From Novosphingobium sp. B1 (GTDB taxonomy: Bacteria; Pseudomonadota; Alphaproteobacteria; Sphingomonadales; Sphingomonadaceae): 64,000 nucleotides of DNA. The position numbers and the translations under genes are program-made. Below the pieces are notes generated by a model. It saw only the letters and a list, made by a program, of their open reading frames with translations, made no database searches and had not been told where the DNA came from. This document shows, piece after piece, positions 8,618 to 18,234 of this stretch. The stretch spans positions 1-64,000 of the forward strand of contig NZ_FWXL01000001.1 in NCBI RefSeq assembly GCF_900176395.1, given 5' to 3'. Each line of letters begins with the position of its first letter. The first letter of the stretch is position 1.

Positions 8618-9063
8618 TGAAGTGGATTTTGACGCTTGCTCTCGCAGCCACCCCGGTGACGGTCTGTGCAGAAGTCGGGCGCGCACCAGTACTTGCCAGG
8701 GCGCAGTTCGAGCAAGTCGCCCTGACCGTGACCGATCTCGGCAGGGCTCGCGCATTCTACCGCGACTGCCTTGGGCTGATCTTGCTCTTCGAGGCGGGCG
8801 ATATGCTGTTCTTCGACGTCGCTGGGACGCGGCTGATGCTGGCGCATGATGGTGCTCGCAAACAGCCAGAGCGACCTGCGGGTATCCTCTATTTCCATGT
8901 CGATGACTTCACCGCTGCCCGCGCTCGTCTTGAAACGAGCGACGCTGCACTGGTGGGGGATGTGGAGACGGTGCAGTCCAACCCGGCTGGTTTTCTGAGG
9001 CTTCAGCAATTTACCGATCCCGACGGCAACATGCTCGCGATCATGGGCCACGTCCCGCGCTGA
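8614..9063 (+). CDS. Exported VOC-family protein
   Basis: A 149-residue protein whose start overlaps the upstream stop. A cleavable signal peptide (about 1-19, ATPVTVCAE) precedes a VOC/glyoxalase domain: QVALTVTDLGRARAFYRDCL, LIFHVDD-like GILYFHVDDFTAARARLE, and a C-terminal FTDPDGNMLAIMG. Many VOC proteins are cytoplasmic; a signal peptide suggests a periplasmic binding or resistance role. The pairing with a VOC domain on a transcription factor suggests that both see the same kind of ligand (inference). Confidence 0.8.
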   Translation: MMKWILTLALAATPVTVCAEVGRAPVLARAQFEQVALTVTDLGRARAFYRDCLGLILLFEAGDMLFFDVAGTRLMLAHDGARKQPERPAGILYFHVDDFTAARARLETSDAALVGDVETVQSNPAGFLRLQQFTDPDGNMLAIMGHVPR

Positions 9064-9076
9064 CGGCCGTTGGCAT

Positions 9077-9967
9077 TCAGTAGAGCGCGATCCCCATCCT
9101 TTCGGCAAGACCCCGGTCCACGCCGTTGCGGATGGCGTCCCCGCTCGTCTTGAGACGGCGATACTGGTTCGGTGTGAGATGCGCATAGCGCCGGAAGGCG
9201 CGCGTCAAATGCGCCTGATCGGCGAAAAGCGCACTGGCCTGGCTGATCGAGCCGGTGTGGAACAGCGTGGCCCAGGCGTGTTCGAACCGTGCGTGACCTA
9301 GCAGCGCCTTGGGGCTAATCCCGAATTCGTCGCGCATGATTGTGCGAAGCTGCCGGGCGCCGATGCCAAGCTGAGCGGCGATTGCGCCGACCGAGGTTCT
9401 CGGGCGGTTCAGCATGACCGCGTGAACCCGCGACAATGCACTGTGCCGGCTTCCTATCGCGGCACCGTCGAGCCGCGCCATCGCCCAGGCTTCGACAATC
9501 CGCAGCCGTGTGGCGAATTGCGATGCTCCAGCGATCCGTTCGGCGAGCACGGCGGCCCCGGGCGCGACTGCGGTGAGATCGTGATCGGCATCGACCAGTG
9601 CGGCGAGCGGGCAACCGAGCAGGTCGCGCACGCCCAGCGGGGTCAGCTGGAGCAGGAACCAGTCCGAGCGCGCGCCGGTCGCGTGGTCATAGGACCGGGT
9701 CTTCGGCCCGAACACGCTGGCCAGGGGCAGAGGGTAAAGCGGTTCGCCGCAGCGCGCGTTGGCAAAATGCTCACCGCAATTGATGAAGATCTCGCAGTTC
9801 ATGTTGGGGAAGATGCGATACAGCTTCGGTGGGGCGACGGCGCGGCGCTGGATCGCCATGCGGATCCACGGACGCAGCGCTGGCGGCAGCGGGCTGCTCC
9901 AATTGGTTGCCGTCTCTTCCGTTTTGTTCAAGACGAGTGCTTCCCGCGCATCATAAGGGGAGGGCAT
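9077..9967 (-). CDS. AraC-family transcriptional regulator
   Basis: 296 residues from ATG 9967. The N-terminal sensor-like part (LPPALRPWI, LYRIFPNMNCEIFINCG) resembles the beta-barrel domain of AraC regulators that recognise small ligands. The C-terminal 100 residues form the double helix-turn-helix: TSVGAIAAQLGIGARQLRTI, then QASALFADQAHLTRAFRRYA and HLTPNQYRRL. The start lies two bases from an upstream ATG of the divergent peptidase frame, so the two genes share a promoter region unless the peptidase starts at 9994, as preferred here. It may control the VOC pair or the peptidase. Confidence 0.82.
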   Translation of the reverse strand: MPSPYDAREALVLNKTEETATNWSSPLPPALRPWIRMAIQRRAVAPPKLYRIFPNMNCEIFINCGEHFANARCGEPLYPLPLASVFGPKTRSYDHATGARSDWFLLQLTPLGVRDLLGCPLAALVDADHDLTAVAPGAAVLAERIAGASQFATRLRIVEAWAMARLDGAAIGSRHSALSRVHAVMLNRPRTSVGAIAAQLGIGARQLRTIMRDEFGISPKALLGHARFEHAWATLFHTGSISQASALFADQAHLTRAFRRYAHLTPNQYRRLKTSGDAIRNGVDRGLAERMGIALY

Positions 9968-9993
9968 AGATGTTTCCGGAGAGGCCCGCCACG

Positions 9994-11934
9994 ATGTTTT
10001 CGAGCATGCTGCTTGCCGTTGCCACACCGCTTTCTGCTGTCCCGCTGATCCCGTTCGAAATTCTGGCAAAGGCACCGGCGATCTCGGCCGCTGTTCTATC
10101 GCCCGATGGCACGCGGGTGGCGACCATAGAGACCGTGGACGGGCGTGGTGCCGTTCATGTCGGTCCATTGGCGGGCCCGCGTCGGCTGGTGCTGCGCAAT
10201 CCCGATCGTTCGATCGACAATGTGCGCTGGTCGGCCGACGGGCGCTGGCTGCTGGTCATGCAGGACAGCGGCGGAGACGAAGGCTACCACCTGTTCCGCA
10301 TAGATCCCGCCACCCCCGGAAGCGCGCGCGACCTGACGCCGTTTGCCGGCGCGAATGCGGAAATTCTCCGCACGCCCGCAGGACAGGCCGGACCGCTGCT
10401 CCTCGCGATCAACCGGCGCGACCCCGAATTCGCCGATGTCTACGCTGTCGACCCCGACGCGGGGACGGTGCGCGAAGTGTTGCGCAATGATGCGGGCTAT
10501 ACCGAGTTCTTCGCCGATGCGTCAGGCGTCGTGCGCGCGGCCGGGCGGATCACGCCGGACGGATCGCTCGAGCTGTGGGGGCGTGGCGAGGGGGACGGGC
10601 ACTTCGTGCGCCTCTATGCCGCGCCCGCGACAGAGCGCTTCAAGATCATCGGCATCCATGCCGACGGGCGATCCGTGATCGTGCGGAGCAATCGCGGCAA
10701 TGACATCGAGCGCGCGCTGCTGATCGGCTTTGGCGGCGGCAAGCCCCGGCGGCTGAAGGGCGCCGATTGCGGCAGTTTCGATGTCGACGATGTCCTGCAG
10801 GCCGCGTCAGGTCCGATCGCGGCCGCCTGCACGCGCATCGCGAGCGATCTCGCGCCGCTGGACGGCGACTTTGCCAAGGCGGTCCGACTGGCCCGCGCGG
10901 TAGCGCCCGGTGACAGCCTGAGCCTCGAATCCCGGTCGGCTGACGGGCAGATCTCGCTGTTCTACACCGATGCCGGACACCGGCCCGGGCGCTTCATCCT
11001 GGTGCGCGGCGACAAGGCCTCGGTCTTTGCCGAAACGCGCCCCGAGCTTGTCGGCTATGCCTTCGCACCGACCGAGCCGTTCCGGTTGCGCGCCCGCGAT
11101 GGCCTCCCGCTGCTCGGCTATGTCACCCGCCCGCTTGGGAGCCGCGGGCCGGGGCCGACCATCGTCGCGGTCCACGGCGGCCCCTGGACCCGCGATGCGG
11201 CCACCTTCGAGCGGGAAACGCAATTCTACGCCAATCGCGGATACACCGTCATACAGGTCAATTTCCGGGGATCGACGGGCCTCGGCAAGCGGGTATTCGA
11301 TGGCGGTGTCGGCGAATTCGGGGCGCGGATGTCCGACGATGTCGACGATGCGGTCAGGCACGCCGTCCGTCAGGGCTGGGCCGATCCTGCGCGGGTGTGC
11401 ATCATGGGCGGATCCTATGGCGGCTTCGCAGCGCTTACCGGCATTTCGCGCGAGGGCGGCTTTGCCTATCGCTGCGCGGTGGACTTTGCCGGGCCGGCCG
11501 ATCTGGAGACCCTCGTCCGCGCCTTCCCGCCGAGCTGGCAGCCCTTCCTGCCGCGCTCGTGGTATCGCTTCGTCGGCAACCCCGACCGGCCGGAGGATGC
11601 CGCACGGATGCGCGAACGCTCGCCGCTCACCCATGTCGGGGCGATGCGCGCACCGCTGCTGATCTTTCAGGGGGCCAATGATCCCCGCGTGCGGCAGGAC
11701 CAGTCGGACCGCATCGTCTGCTCGCTGCGGGCGCGGGGGATCGATGTCGACTACCTGCTGGCTGCAAACGAGGGCCACAGCTTCGCCAACGAGGAGACCT
11801 CGCTCGCGATCACCCGCGCGACCGAAGTGTTCTTCGCGCGCCATCTGGGCGGGCAGGTCGGCGCCGAACCGCCCGCCGCGGCCACCCGGGCGCTGGATGC
11901 GTTCCGCGCCGCCGGCAGGGCTATCGAGTGCTGA
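9994..11934 (+). CDS. Prolyl-oligopeptidase-family (S9) serine peptidase
   Basis: 646 residues. A signal peptide (about 1-17) is followed by a beta-propeller-like N-terminal half that begins FEILAKAPAISAAVLSPDGT and includes repeated SPDG/SADG-type blades. The alpha/beta-hydrolase half starts near VAVHGGPWTRD. The catalytic Ser lies in GGSYGGFAAL, the Asp in GANDPRVR, and the His in NEGHSFANEE. The enzyme would cleave short peptides in the periplasm. GGAGAGG at 9978-9984 supports ATG 9994 over ATG 9970. It appears intact and may be controlled by the divergent AraC gene. Confidence 0.9.
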   Translation: MFSSMLLAVATPLSAVPLIPFEILAKAPAISAAVLSPDGTRVATIETVDGRGAVHVGPLAGPRRLVLRNPDRSIDNVRWSADGRWLLVMQDSGGDEGYHLFRIDPATPGSARDLTPFAGANAEILRTPAGQAGPLLLAINRRDPEFADVYAVDPDAGTVREVLRNDAGYTEFFADASGVVRAAGRITPDGSLELWGRGEGDGHFVRLYAAPATERFKIIGIHADGRSVIVRSNRGNDIERALLIGFGGGKPRRLKGADCGSFDVDDVLQAASGPIAAACTRIASDLAPLDGDFAKAVRLARAVAPGDSLSLESRSADGQISLFYTDAGHRPGRFILVRGDKASVFAETRPELVGYAFAPTEPFRLRARDGLPLLGYVTRPLGSRGPGPTIVAVHGGPWTRDAATFERETQFYANRGYTVIQVNFRGSTGLGKRVFDGGVGEFGARMSDDVDDAVRHAVRQGWADPARVCIMGGSYGGFAALTGISREGGFAYRCAVDFAGPADLETLVRAFPPSWQPFLPRSWYRFVGNPDRPEDAARMRERSPLTHVGAMRAPLLIFQGANDPRVRQDQSDRIVCSLRARGIDVDYLLAANEGHSFANEETSLAITRATEVFFARHLGGQVGAEPPAAATRALDAFRAAGRAIEC

Positions 11935-11947
11935 TCGCTCTTTAGGG

Positions 11948-12322
11948 TCAGGCGCCGATTGCGGCGCGCAGGTCGGGCTCCATCCGCGCCGCAAGCGCTG
12001 TCAGCTCCCTGAGCTGTGCGAACACCGCGTCGTCGGTTTTCTTCACGTTGAAGCATGTCTTGCCCTGACGCCGCGTGGCGAGCCCCTCGGGCACAGCAGC
12101 TTCCAGCGCGGGGAGCGTGTAGAGCGGCATGATGTGATAGGCGACATAGGACTTCTTGATCGCGATCCACCCGAACCATGCCGGCTGCCCGGTGCGCGCC
12201 TCGATCCAGTGGGTCTTGAGCGTCAGGTTGCTTGGCGAGTCCTCGGCAACCGTCATCCCTGGTGCGGCCTCGAGCATGATCGCCCGCAGCTCGGCGAAGA
12301 TATTCTGAAACAACACACTCAT
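11948..12322 (-). CDS. DUF1801-like small protein
   Basis: 124 residues, cytoplasmic, no signal. GWIAIKKSYVAYHIMPLY followed by RRQGKTCFNVKK matches the YdhG-like/DUF1801 fold, a family of unknown biochemical role sometimes linked to iron. It overlaps the upstream membrane-protein gene by four bases and belongs to a three-gene leftward operon headed by an AraC/GyrI regulator. Confidence 0.65.
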   Translation of the reverse strand: MSVLFQNIFAELRAIMLEAAPGMTVAEDSPSNLTLKTHWIEARTGQPAWFGWIAIKKSYVAYHIMPLYTLPALEAAVPEGLATRRQGKTCFNVKKTDDAVFAQLRELTALAARMEPDLRAAIGA

Positions 12323-12768
12323 TCCGACTGCCCTCCCTTGCGCATAATCAGCGTGGCGATGACAGTGATGGCCATGCCCACCACCAGCGACCCCATGACC
12401 ACCGCAGCCAGCTGCGACGGCACGTCGACCGCTGCCCCGCGCGCCTGCATCGCCGCCACGAACTCGGGATTGATGATGGTATAGTAAGCCGCGAAGAAGG
12501 CGAGGCCGATGGCGGCGCTGATCGCAGAAACCCCCAGCCCGATTGCCAGCGCGCTGCGCCACCTCAATTGCCCGTCCCCCGCCTGCCGCGCCCGGCGCAG
12601 AGCCCAGCCGACGGCGACAACCGGGAAAATGACCGCGACGAAGCCGGTCTTCGCCCCGACATCGAGATGCTCGTTGTGCCAGCCCATCGCAAACTCGAAC
12701 AGCGTCCACGCCATGGCGCCGCCGCCCGACAGCAGCCCTGCAAGCAAGGTTGTTCTCAGATCAGGCAT
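12319..12768 (-). CDS. DUF4199-like inner-membrane protein
   Basis: 149 residues with four hydrophobic segments (about 5-28, 38-57, 70-95 and 118-140) and short charged loops. GFVAVIFPVVAVGWALR and AYYTIINPEF fit the DUF4199 family, whose function is unknown. The start ATG 12768 has GGAGG 6 bases upstream and lies inside the end of the AraC/GyrI gene. Its stop overlaps the next start. The longer open frame upstream is not used. Confidence 0.7.
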   Translation of the reverse strand: MPDLRTTLLAGLLSGGGAMAWTLFEFAMGWHNEHLDVGAKTGFVAVIFPVVAVGWALRRARQAGDGQLRWRSALAIGLGVSAISAAIGLAFFAAYYTIINPEFVAAMQARGAAVDVPSQLAAVVMGSLVVGMAITVIATLIMRKGGQSE

Positions 12769-13684
12769 GATGACCTCCGTCGGGGGGATCGGCGACAGGC
12801 ACGCGGCATTCGAGATCGAACGCGTCCCAGCCGATGTCCTCGGGCAATTGCAGATAGGCCTCTTCGGCCGGGGCGTCGCGCAGATCGAGCCCGGAGGCGG
12901 GAAGCCAGCTTTTGAACAGCGACGACCACGCACGATCGACAGCGGCAAGATCGCCCTTCACCCGGGTGACTGCCCACAAGCCCGCGTCCCGCTCAGCTAC
13001 TGAGAAACGCGGCGGCGGGTTAAGGCCATCGGGCAGCTCGATCATGAAATCATAGCGACATCGCGACAGCGGCGTCAGATCGGGATCGTCGCGCGAGGCG
13101 CCGACAATCCTGCCGCCGCGCGTTTCAAGCCCCTGTTCATCGGCCCAGGCGCGCAGGCTCTGGTAGGCTGCGACAAGCTTGCCTGGCGCAAGATAGCCGC
13201 CCCATACGCGCGCCGCGGCGAGCCGGGCCGCGGGGCGTTGCTCGAGCGTCACCGCAAAGTCGGGATCGAGCGGGGGCGCCGGGCGCAGGAAGAACGCCGA
13301 CACCGCTTCGACTTCGGTCCGGTCCGGCCGCGCGTCCCACCACGCCTCGCGATCGAAGGCGGAGGGCGGCACACCGTAGACCCGCCTGAAGGCCCGCGCA
13401 AAGCTCGCCGGCGAGGCGAAACCGCAAGACGCGGAAGCAACCTTCCACGATTGTCCGCGCCGGGAGAGAAGGATCGCCCGTTCAAGCCTGCGCCGTTCGG
13501 CAAAGCTGCGCAGACTTTCGCCCGTGAGCGCGCGGAACACGCGGTGGAAATGGTAGGCCGAAAGGCACGCGATCGCAGCGACCCGTTCGAGCGTCAGCGG
13601 TTCGTCGGGGTGCGCTTCGACGTGGGCGATGGCACGCGCGATCCGCGCTTCGTATCGCTCGCCGTGGACGCCAGCTTCGGTCAC
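12761..13684 (-). CDS. AraC-type regulator with GyrI-like ligand domain
   Basis: 307 residues. The N-terminus holds the AraC double helix-turn-helix (LTLERVAAIACLSAYHFHRV, then KVASASCGFASPASFARAFR and VYGVPPSAF). From about residue 140 a GyrI-like effector domain follows (RPAARLAAARVWGGYLAPGK, CRYDFMIELPDGL and the C-terminal EAYLQLPED). Regulators of this architecture sense hydrophobic compounds or drugs. It heads a short operon with two uncharacterised genes, overlapping the next one by eight bases, so those genes are likely its target or partners. Confidence 0.88.
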   Translation of the reverse strand: MTEAGVHGERYEARIARAIAHVEAHPDEPLTLERVAAIACLSAYHFHRVFRALTGESLRSFAERRRLERAILLSRRGQSWKVASASCGFASPASFARAFRRVYGVPPSAFDREAWWDARPDRTEVEAVSAFFLRPAPPLDPDFAVTLEQRPAARLAAARVWGGYLAPGKLVAAYQSLRAWADEQGLETRGGRIVGASRDDPDLTPLSRCRYDFMIELPDGLNPPPRFSVAERDAGLWAVTRVKGDLAAVDRAWSSLFKSWLPASGLDLRDAPAEEAYLQLPEDIGWDAFDLECRVPVADPPDGGHHA

Positions 13685-13771
13685 GTTTGCCCCATGAGTT
13701 TGCCGCCATACGCCTCGCAGTCCGCAGAGCGGCAGTCAAACGCGGCGACCACACACTTCTTGCGCAAATGC

Positions 13772-13942
13772 TCAGCGCAGGACCTGCCGCAGGAAGGCGA
13801 GCTTCGCCTCATAGGCCGCGAATTCGGCGGCACCCTGCGCATCGATGTCGGTTGCGAAGAAGAAGGCACTATCTGCCTGCCAGGCGCTGTGGGGATAAGC
13901 GGCCGCATTGCCAAGCTTGGGTCGAGCGCCGCGCGCAGCCTA
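13772..13942 (-). pseudogene. C-terminal remnant of an unidentified protein
   Basis: Between the AraC gene and the efflux operon a leftward frame of about 55 codons lies between a TAG near 13943 and a TGA at 13772. It has no start codon. Its residues look like a real protein end: AAYPHSAWQADSAFFFATDI, then AYEAKLAFLRQVLR. I cannot name the family. It is probably the tail of a gene lost by deletion. Confidence 0.35.
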
Positions 13943-14140
13943 TAGGGGATCATTGCTGTTCAGACGGAACCGCCAATGGCGACTTTGTCATGCTTCTGGA
14001 AGTTTGCTGCCAATCAGGAAGCGACCCCATAGCCGCCATCAGTATAGCAACATCAAGACTTCTGCGGATCGCGCTGCAGCATTGGGATATTGTATAGCTT
14101 TGCCAACATCGCCCCAATGCGAGCGCGCTATGTGGCGAAA

Positions 14141-15130
14141 ATGCCAAACCGCTTCGCCCTTGCCGCTTTCGTCCCTGCCGTCCTCCTGACCGCCTGCGGG
14201 AGCGAGCCGACGACTCCCCCCAAGGCCCCGGTTCACAGCGAGGCGATCGCCCACGAGACCGAACTCGTCCGATTGAAGCTCACGCCGGAAGCGCAAAAGC
14301 GGCTTGGGATTGTGACCGAGCGGGTCGGAACGGGCACCGCATCGGCCATGCGCATGACCAGCGGCGAGATCGTCATTCCGGCAGGCGTCGGCGGCGCGCC
14401 GATCAACTCTGCCAGCAATCTTCAACAGCTTGGCTTGCAGCAGGTCGCAGCCGACGGGGAACTGGCGCGGGCGCGGGCGCAGCTTGCCTTGGCGCGCGTC
14501 GCCTATGACCGTGCCTCGGCTTTGGTTGACGAGGAAGCGGGCAGCATTCGCGCGCGTGATGAGGCGACGGCGGCGCTTGGTGCGGCAAAGGCCGCTGCCG
14601 ATGCGGCTGCGGCCCAGCGCCGCCTGCTCGGACCAGCGGTGGCGAGCCTTGGCAACCAGCGCTACGTCTGGGTGCGAGTGCCGGTGTTCGGGAGCGACCT
14701 TGTCGGGCTGCGACAGAGCCCGTCGGCGCTGGTCTCGCCGCTCGGGCAGGAGGGTTCAAAACGATCGGCGCAGCCCGTCGATGCGCCGCCATCGGCCAAC
14801 GCGGTGGCGGGCACCGTCGATCTCTATTTCGCGCTCGACAATCGTGACCGAGCCTACCGCGTCGGCCAGCGGGTCAGCGTTGCGCTCCCGCTTGCTGGTG
14901 GGCGGAATGAAGGGCTGTCGGTGCCGACCTCCGCGATCCTGCGCGATATCTATGGCGGCGAATGGGTCTATGCCAAGATCGAGGCCGACACCTACGTGCG
15001 CCAGCGGATCGAGGTGGCGGCGACCGAAGGTGGCCGCGCCATCCTGTCGCGGGGCCTGCGGCCCGGCACGCTGGTGGTCACGGCAGGCGCCGCCGAATTG
15101 TTCGGCACCGAGTTCGGGGTCGCACACTGA
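14141..15130 (+). CDS. RND efflux periplasmic adaptor (lipoprotein)
   Basis: 329 residues. ATG 14141 gives a lipoprotein signal with Cys 19 in LLTAC, so the protein should be anchored in the inner membrane facing the periplasm. A helical hairpin lies around residues 100-170 (Ala-rich, [19 protein letters not shown]). A beta-barrel/membrane-proximal region follows ([39 protein letters not shown]). It is shorter than usual CusB/HlyD adaptors (about 380-420), with a reduced lipoyl/barrel-sandwich part before the hairpin. An upstream ATG at 14117 is possible. Its stop overlaps the pump gene start (TGATG). Confidence 0.83.
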   Translation: MPNRFALAAFVPAVLLTACGSEPTTPPKAPVHSEAIAHETELVRLKLTPEAQKRLGIVTERVGTGTASAMRMTSGEIVIPAGVGGAPINSASNLQQLGLQQVAADGELARARAQLALARVAYDRASALVDEEAGSIRARDEATAALGAAKAAADAAAAQRRLLGPAVASLGNQRYVWVRVPVFGSDLVGLRQSPSALVSPLGQEGSKRSAQPVDAPPSANAVAGTVDLYFALDNRDRAYRVGQRVSVALPLAGGRNEGLSVPTSAILRDIYGGEWVYAKIEADTYVRQRIEVAATEGGRAILSRGLRPGTLVVTAGAAELFGTEFGVAH

Positions 15131-18100
15131 TGTTGGCCTGGCTGGTTCGCTCCGCGCTCAGGCAGCGCGTGCTGGTGCTCGCGATGGCGGCACTCTTGGT
15201 AGTCCTCGGCCTGCGCGCATCTGCCGATGTGCCGCTCGATGTCTTCCCCGAGTTCGCCCCGCCTATCGTCGAAATCCAGACCGAAGCGCCAGGCCTGTCG
15301 ACCGAGGAGGTCGAAAGCCTGATCACAGTGCCGATTGAAACCGCCGTCAACGGCGTGCCGGATCTGGCAACCCTGCGCTCGAAGTCGGTGCTAGGGCTAT
15401 CGTCCGTCACGATCCTGTTCGAGCGTGGCACCGACGTGATCCGCGCCCGCCAGCTGGTGCAGGAGCGCGTGGCCCAGGTGCAGGCGCGGCTGCCTGCCGC
15501 TGCCCGTCCGCCGGTGATGCTGCCGCCGCTGTCGTCCACGAGCCGGGCGATGAAGATCGGCATCTCCTCCAAGAAGCTCGATCAGATGCAGCTGTCCGAG
15601 CTGGTGCGCTGGACGATCCGGCCCAAGCTGATGTCGGTGCCGGGCGTCGCGAATGTCGCCGTCTGGGGCTACCGCGACCGGCAGTTGCAGGTGCTGGTCG
15701 ATCCCGACCGCTTGCAAGCCTCAGGGGTCACACTGGCTGAACTGCGCGCAGCGACCGGCGATGCTGTGCTGGTTGGCGGCGGCGGCTTTGTCGATACGCC
15801 CAACCAGCGGCTGCCCGTTCAGCAGGCGGGCGCGATCCAGACTGCTGAGGACCTCTCCCGCACGGTCATCAAGATCGCAGGCGATGCGCCGGTGCGGGTG
15901 GGCGATGTTGCGCGGGTGACCGATGGCTTTGCCGCGCCCATCGGCAATGCGATCATCGACGACGGTCCGGGCATCATGCTGATCGTCGAGAAGCAGCCGA
16001 CCGGCAACACGCTCCAGCTGACCCGTGACGTCGAGGCAGCGGTCGAAGAGCTGCGGCCCGGCCTCAAGGACGTCAAGATCGACACCACGATCTTTCGCCC
16101 GGCAACCTTCATCGAGAAGTCGATCGACAACCTGACCCGCGCGCTGATGATCGGCTGCCTGCTGGTGGCGATCGTGCTATTCGCCTTTACCCGCGACTGG
16201 CGGCAGGCGACGATCAGCCTGGTGGCGATCCCGCTATCGCTGCTGGCGGCGGGCCTCGTGCTGCTGTGGAGCGGGGCGACGATCAATACGATGGTGATCG
16301 CCGGACTGGTGATCGCCCTTGGCGAAGTGGTCGATGACGCGATCATCGATGTCGAGAACATCGCCCGCCGTCTGCGCCTGAACCGCGAGGCGGGCAATCC
16401 GCGCTCGGCCTTTGCCGTGGTGCTTTCGGCCTCGCTCGAAGTGCGCACGGCGGTGGTGTTCGCCTCGCTGATCGTCATGCTGGTGTTCCTGCCGATCTTT
16501 TTCCTCGGCGGGTTGGCGGGGACGTTCTTCCGGCCGCTGGCGATTGCCTATGTGCTGGCGATTGCTGCCTCGCTGCTGGTCGCGCTGGTGGTGACGCCTG
16601 CGATGTGCCTGATGCTGCTCCCCAACGCGCCGATGAAGGAGCATCGCGACACGCGCTTTGTCGCCTCGCTCAAGCAGCGCTATCTCGGCATCCTGCCCAA
16701 GCTAATCGATCGGCCCCGACTTGCCATGGGTATCGTCGCGGGTGGCTTGCTGCTTTCCGGCGTGGGCTATCTGGGATTCAAGGATCAGTTCCTGCCTGAC
16801 TTCCGCGAGACCGACTTCCTGATGCACTTCGTCGAGAAGCCGGGGGTTGGCATCGATGCGATGGACCGCATCACAATCCGCGCCTCGAAGGAACTGCGCG
16901 CAATCCCCGGCGTGCGCAACTTCGGCGCGCATATCGGCCGTGCCGAGGCTGCCGACGAAGTGGTCGGGCCGAACTTCACCGAGCTGTGGATCAGCCTCGA
17001 TGACAAAGCCGACTACGACGCCAGCGTCGCGCGCATCAAGGAAGTGGTCGAAGGCTATCCCGGTCTCTACCGCGACGTGCTCACCTATCTGCGCGAGCGC
17101 ATTAAGGAGGTGCTCTCGGGCGCAGGCGCAACCGTCGTGGTGCGGATCTACGGCCCCGATCAGGACGAGCTGCGCGCCGCAGCGGAGCGGGTTCGCGGGA
17201 AAGTCGCCAGCATTCCCGGCGTCACTGACCTCAAAGTCGAACAGCAGGTCCTCGTGCCGCAAATCCAGATCCGCCCACGTGCGGCCGATCTGGTCACTCT
17301 GGGCCTGACGCCGGGCGAAGTGCGGCGACAGGCACAGACCCTCGTCGCTGGCGAGAAGCTGGGCGAGATCTACCGCGATCAGAAAGCGTTTGATGTCGCC
17401 CTTTGGGGCGAGCCGGCCATTCGGGGCGACCAGCACGCGCTTGCCGATCTGATGATCCAGACCCCGGTCGGCGCGCCCGTCCGCCTTCGTGACGTTGCAG
17501 ATGTGGTGATCGTGCCCGCACCCAACGAGATCAAGCGCGAGGACGGGCAGCGCCGTCTCGATGTCACGCTCAACATCGCCAGCGACGCCGATCTCGGTGC
17601 CGTGGCTCGCGGGGTCGAGGCGGCGGTGAGCGAGGTGCCCTTTTCCACCGGCTACCACCCTGAAATCCTCGGCGAGTATGCCGCGCTCAAGGAATCGCGC
17701 GAACGGCTCTGGACGGTGGGCCTTGCCTGCCTCGTGGGCATCCTGCTGCTCGTCTGGCTCGAGTTCCGCTCTGCCCGGATCACCGCACTGGTCGGCCTCA
17801 GCCTGCCCTTCGCGCTGGTCGGCGGCGTCATCGGGGTCGCGCTCACTGGCGGGGTTCTGTCGCTGGGATCGCTGGTTGGCTTTGTAACCGTGATCGGGAT
17901 TTCGGCGCGGAACGGGATCATGCTGCTCTCGCACTACGATCATCTGCGGCGGTTCGAGGGCGAGGCGTTCGGCCCCGCCCTGATCCTTCGCGGCGCGCAG
18001 GAGCGTCTGGTGCCGATCTTGATGACCGCGCTGTGCGCCGGGCTTGCGCTGGTGCCGCTGGTGATCGCGGGCGACAAGCCGGGTCACGAGATTGAGCATC

Positions 18101-18234
18101 CGATGGCGATCGTCATCCTCGGCGGTCTGATCTCGTCGACCGCACTCAACCTGTTCCTGATGCCCGCGCTCTATGCCCGCTTCGGCAAGGAGCGCCCGGA
18201 GCGCGAGCCCGAACTGGCGGAGGCGGTAGCATGA
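15130..18234 (+). CDS. RND-family efflux permease (HME/CusA-like)
   Basis: 1034 residues, the usual size for an RND pump. The N-terminus has one membrane helix then the porter domain ([20 protein letters not shown]). Helix 4 carries the proton-relay motif [17 protein letters not shown], and the second half repeats the fold with a helix block around 870-1010 ([15 protein letters not shown]). The Asp pattern and the NPEF-like start resemble the heavy-metal (HME) branch more than the drug (HAE1) branch. The substrate cannot be read from the sequence, but the nearby two-component system and ArsR remnant fit metal export. Overlaps on both sides show tight operon coupling. Confidence 0.92.
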   Translation: MLAWLVRSALRQRVLVLAMAALLVVLGLRASADVPLDVFPEFAPPIVEIQTEAPGLSTEEVESLITVPIETAVNGVPDLATLRSKSVLGLSSVTILFERGTDVIRARQLVQERVAQVQARLPAAARPPVMLPPLSSTSRAMKIGISSKKLDQMQLSELVRWTIRPKLMSVPGVANVAVWGYRDRQLQVLVDPDRLQASGVTLAELRAATGDAVLVGGGGFVDTPNQRLPVQQAGAIQTAEDLSRTVIKIAGDAPVRVGDVARVTDGFAAPIGNAIIDDGPGIMLIVEKQPTGNTLQLTRDVEAAVEELRPGLKDVKIDTTIFRPATFIEKSIDNLTRALMIGCLLVAIVLFAFTRDWRQATISLVAIPLSLLAAGLVLLWSGATINTMVIAGLVIALGEVVDDAIIDVENIARRLRLNREAGNPRSAFAVVLSASLEVRTAVVFASLIVMLVFLPIFFLGGLAGTFFRPLAIAYVLAIAASLLVALVVTPAMCLMLLPNAPMKEHRDTRFVASLKQRYLGILPKLIDRPRLAMGIVAGGLLLSGVGYLGFKDQFLPDFRETDFLMHFVEKPGVGIDAMDRITIRASKELRAIPGVRNFGAHIGRAEAADEVVGPNFTELWISLDDKADYDASVARIKEVVEGYPGLYRDVLTYLRERIKEVLSGAGATVVVRIYGPDQDELRAAAERVRGKVASIPGVTDLKVEQQVLVPQIQIRPRAADLVTLGLTPGEVRRQAQTLVAGEKLGEIYRDQKAFDVALWGEPAIRGDQHALADLMIQTPVGAPVRLRDVADVVIVPAPNEIKREDGQRRLDVTLNIASDADLGAVARGVEAAVSEVPFSTGYHPEILGEYAALKESRERLWTVGLACLVGILLLVWLEFRSARITALVGLSLPFALVGGVIGVALTGGVLSLGSLVGFVTVIGISARNGIMLLSHYDHLRRFEGEAFGPALILRGAQERLVPILMTALCAGLALVPLVIAGDKPGHEIEHPMAIVILGGLISSTALNLFLMPALYARFGKERPEREPELAEAVA

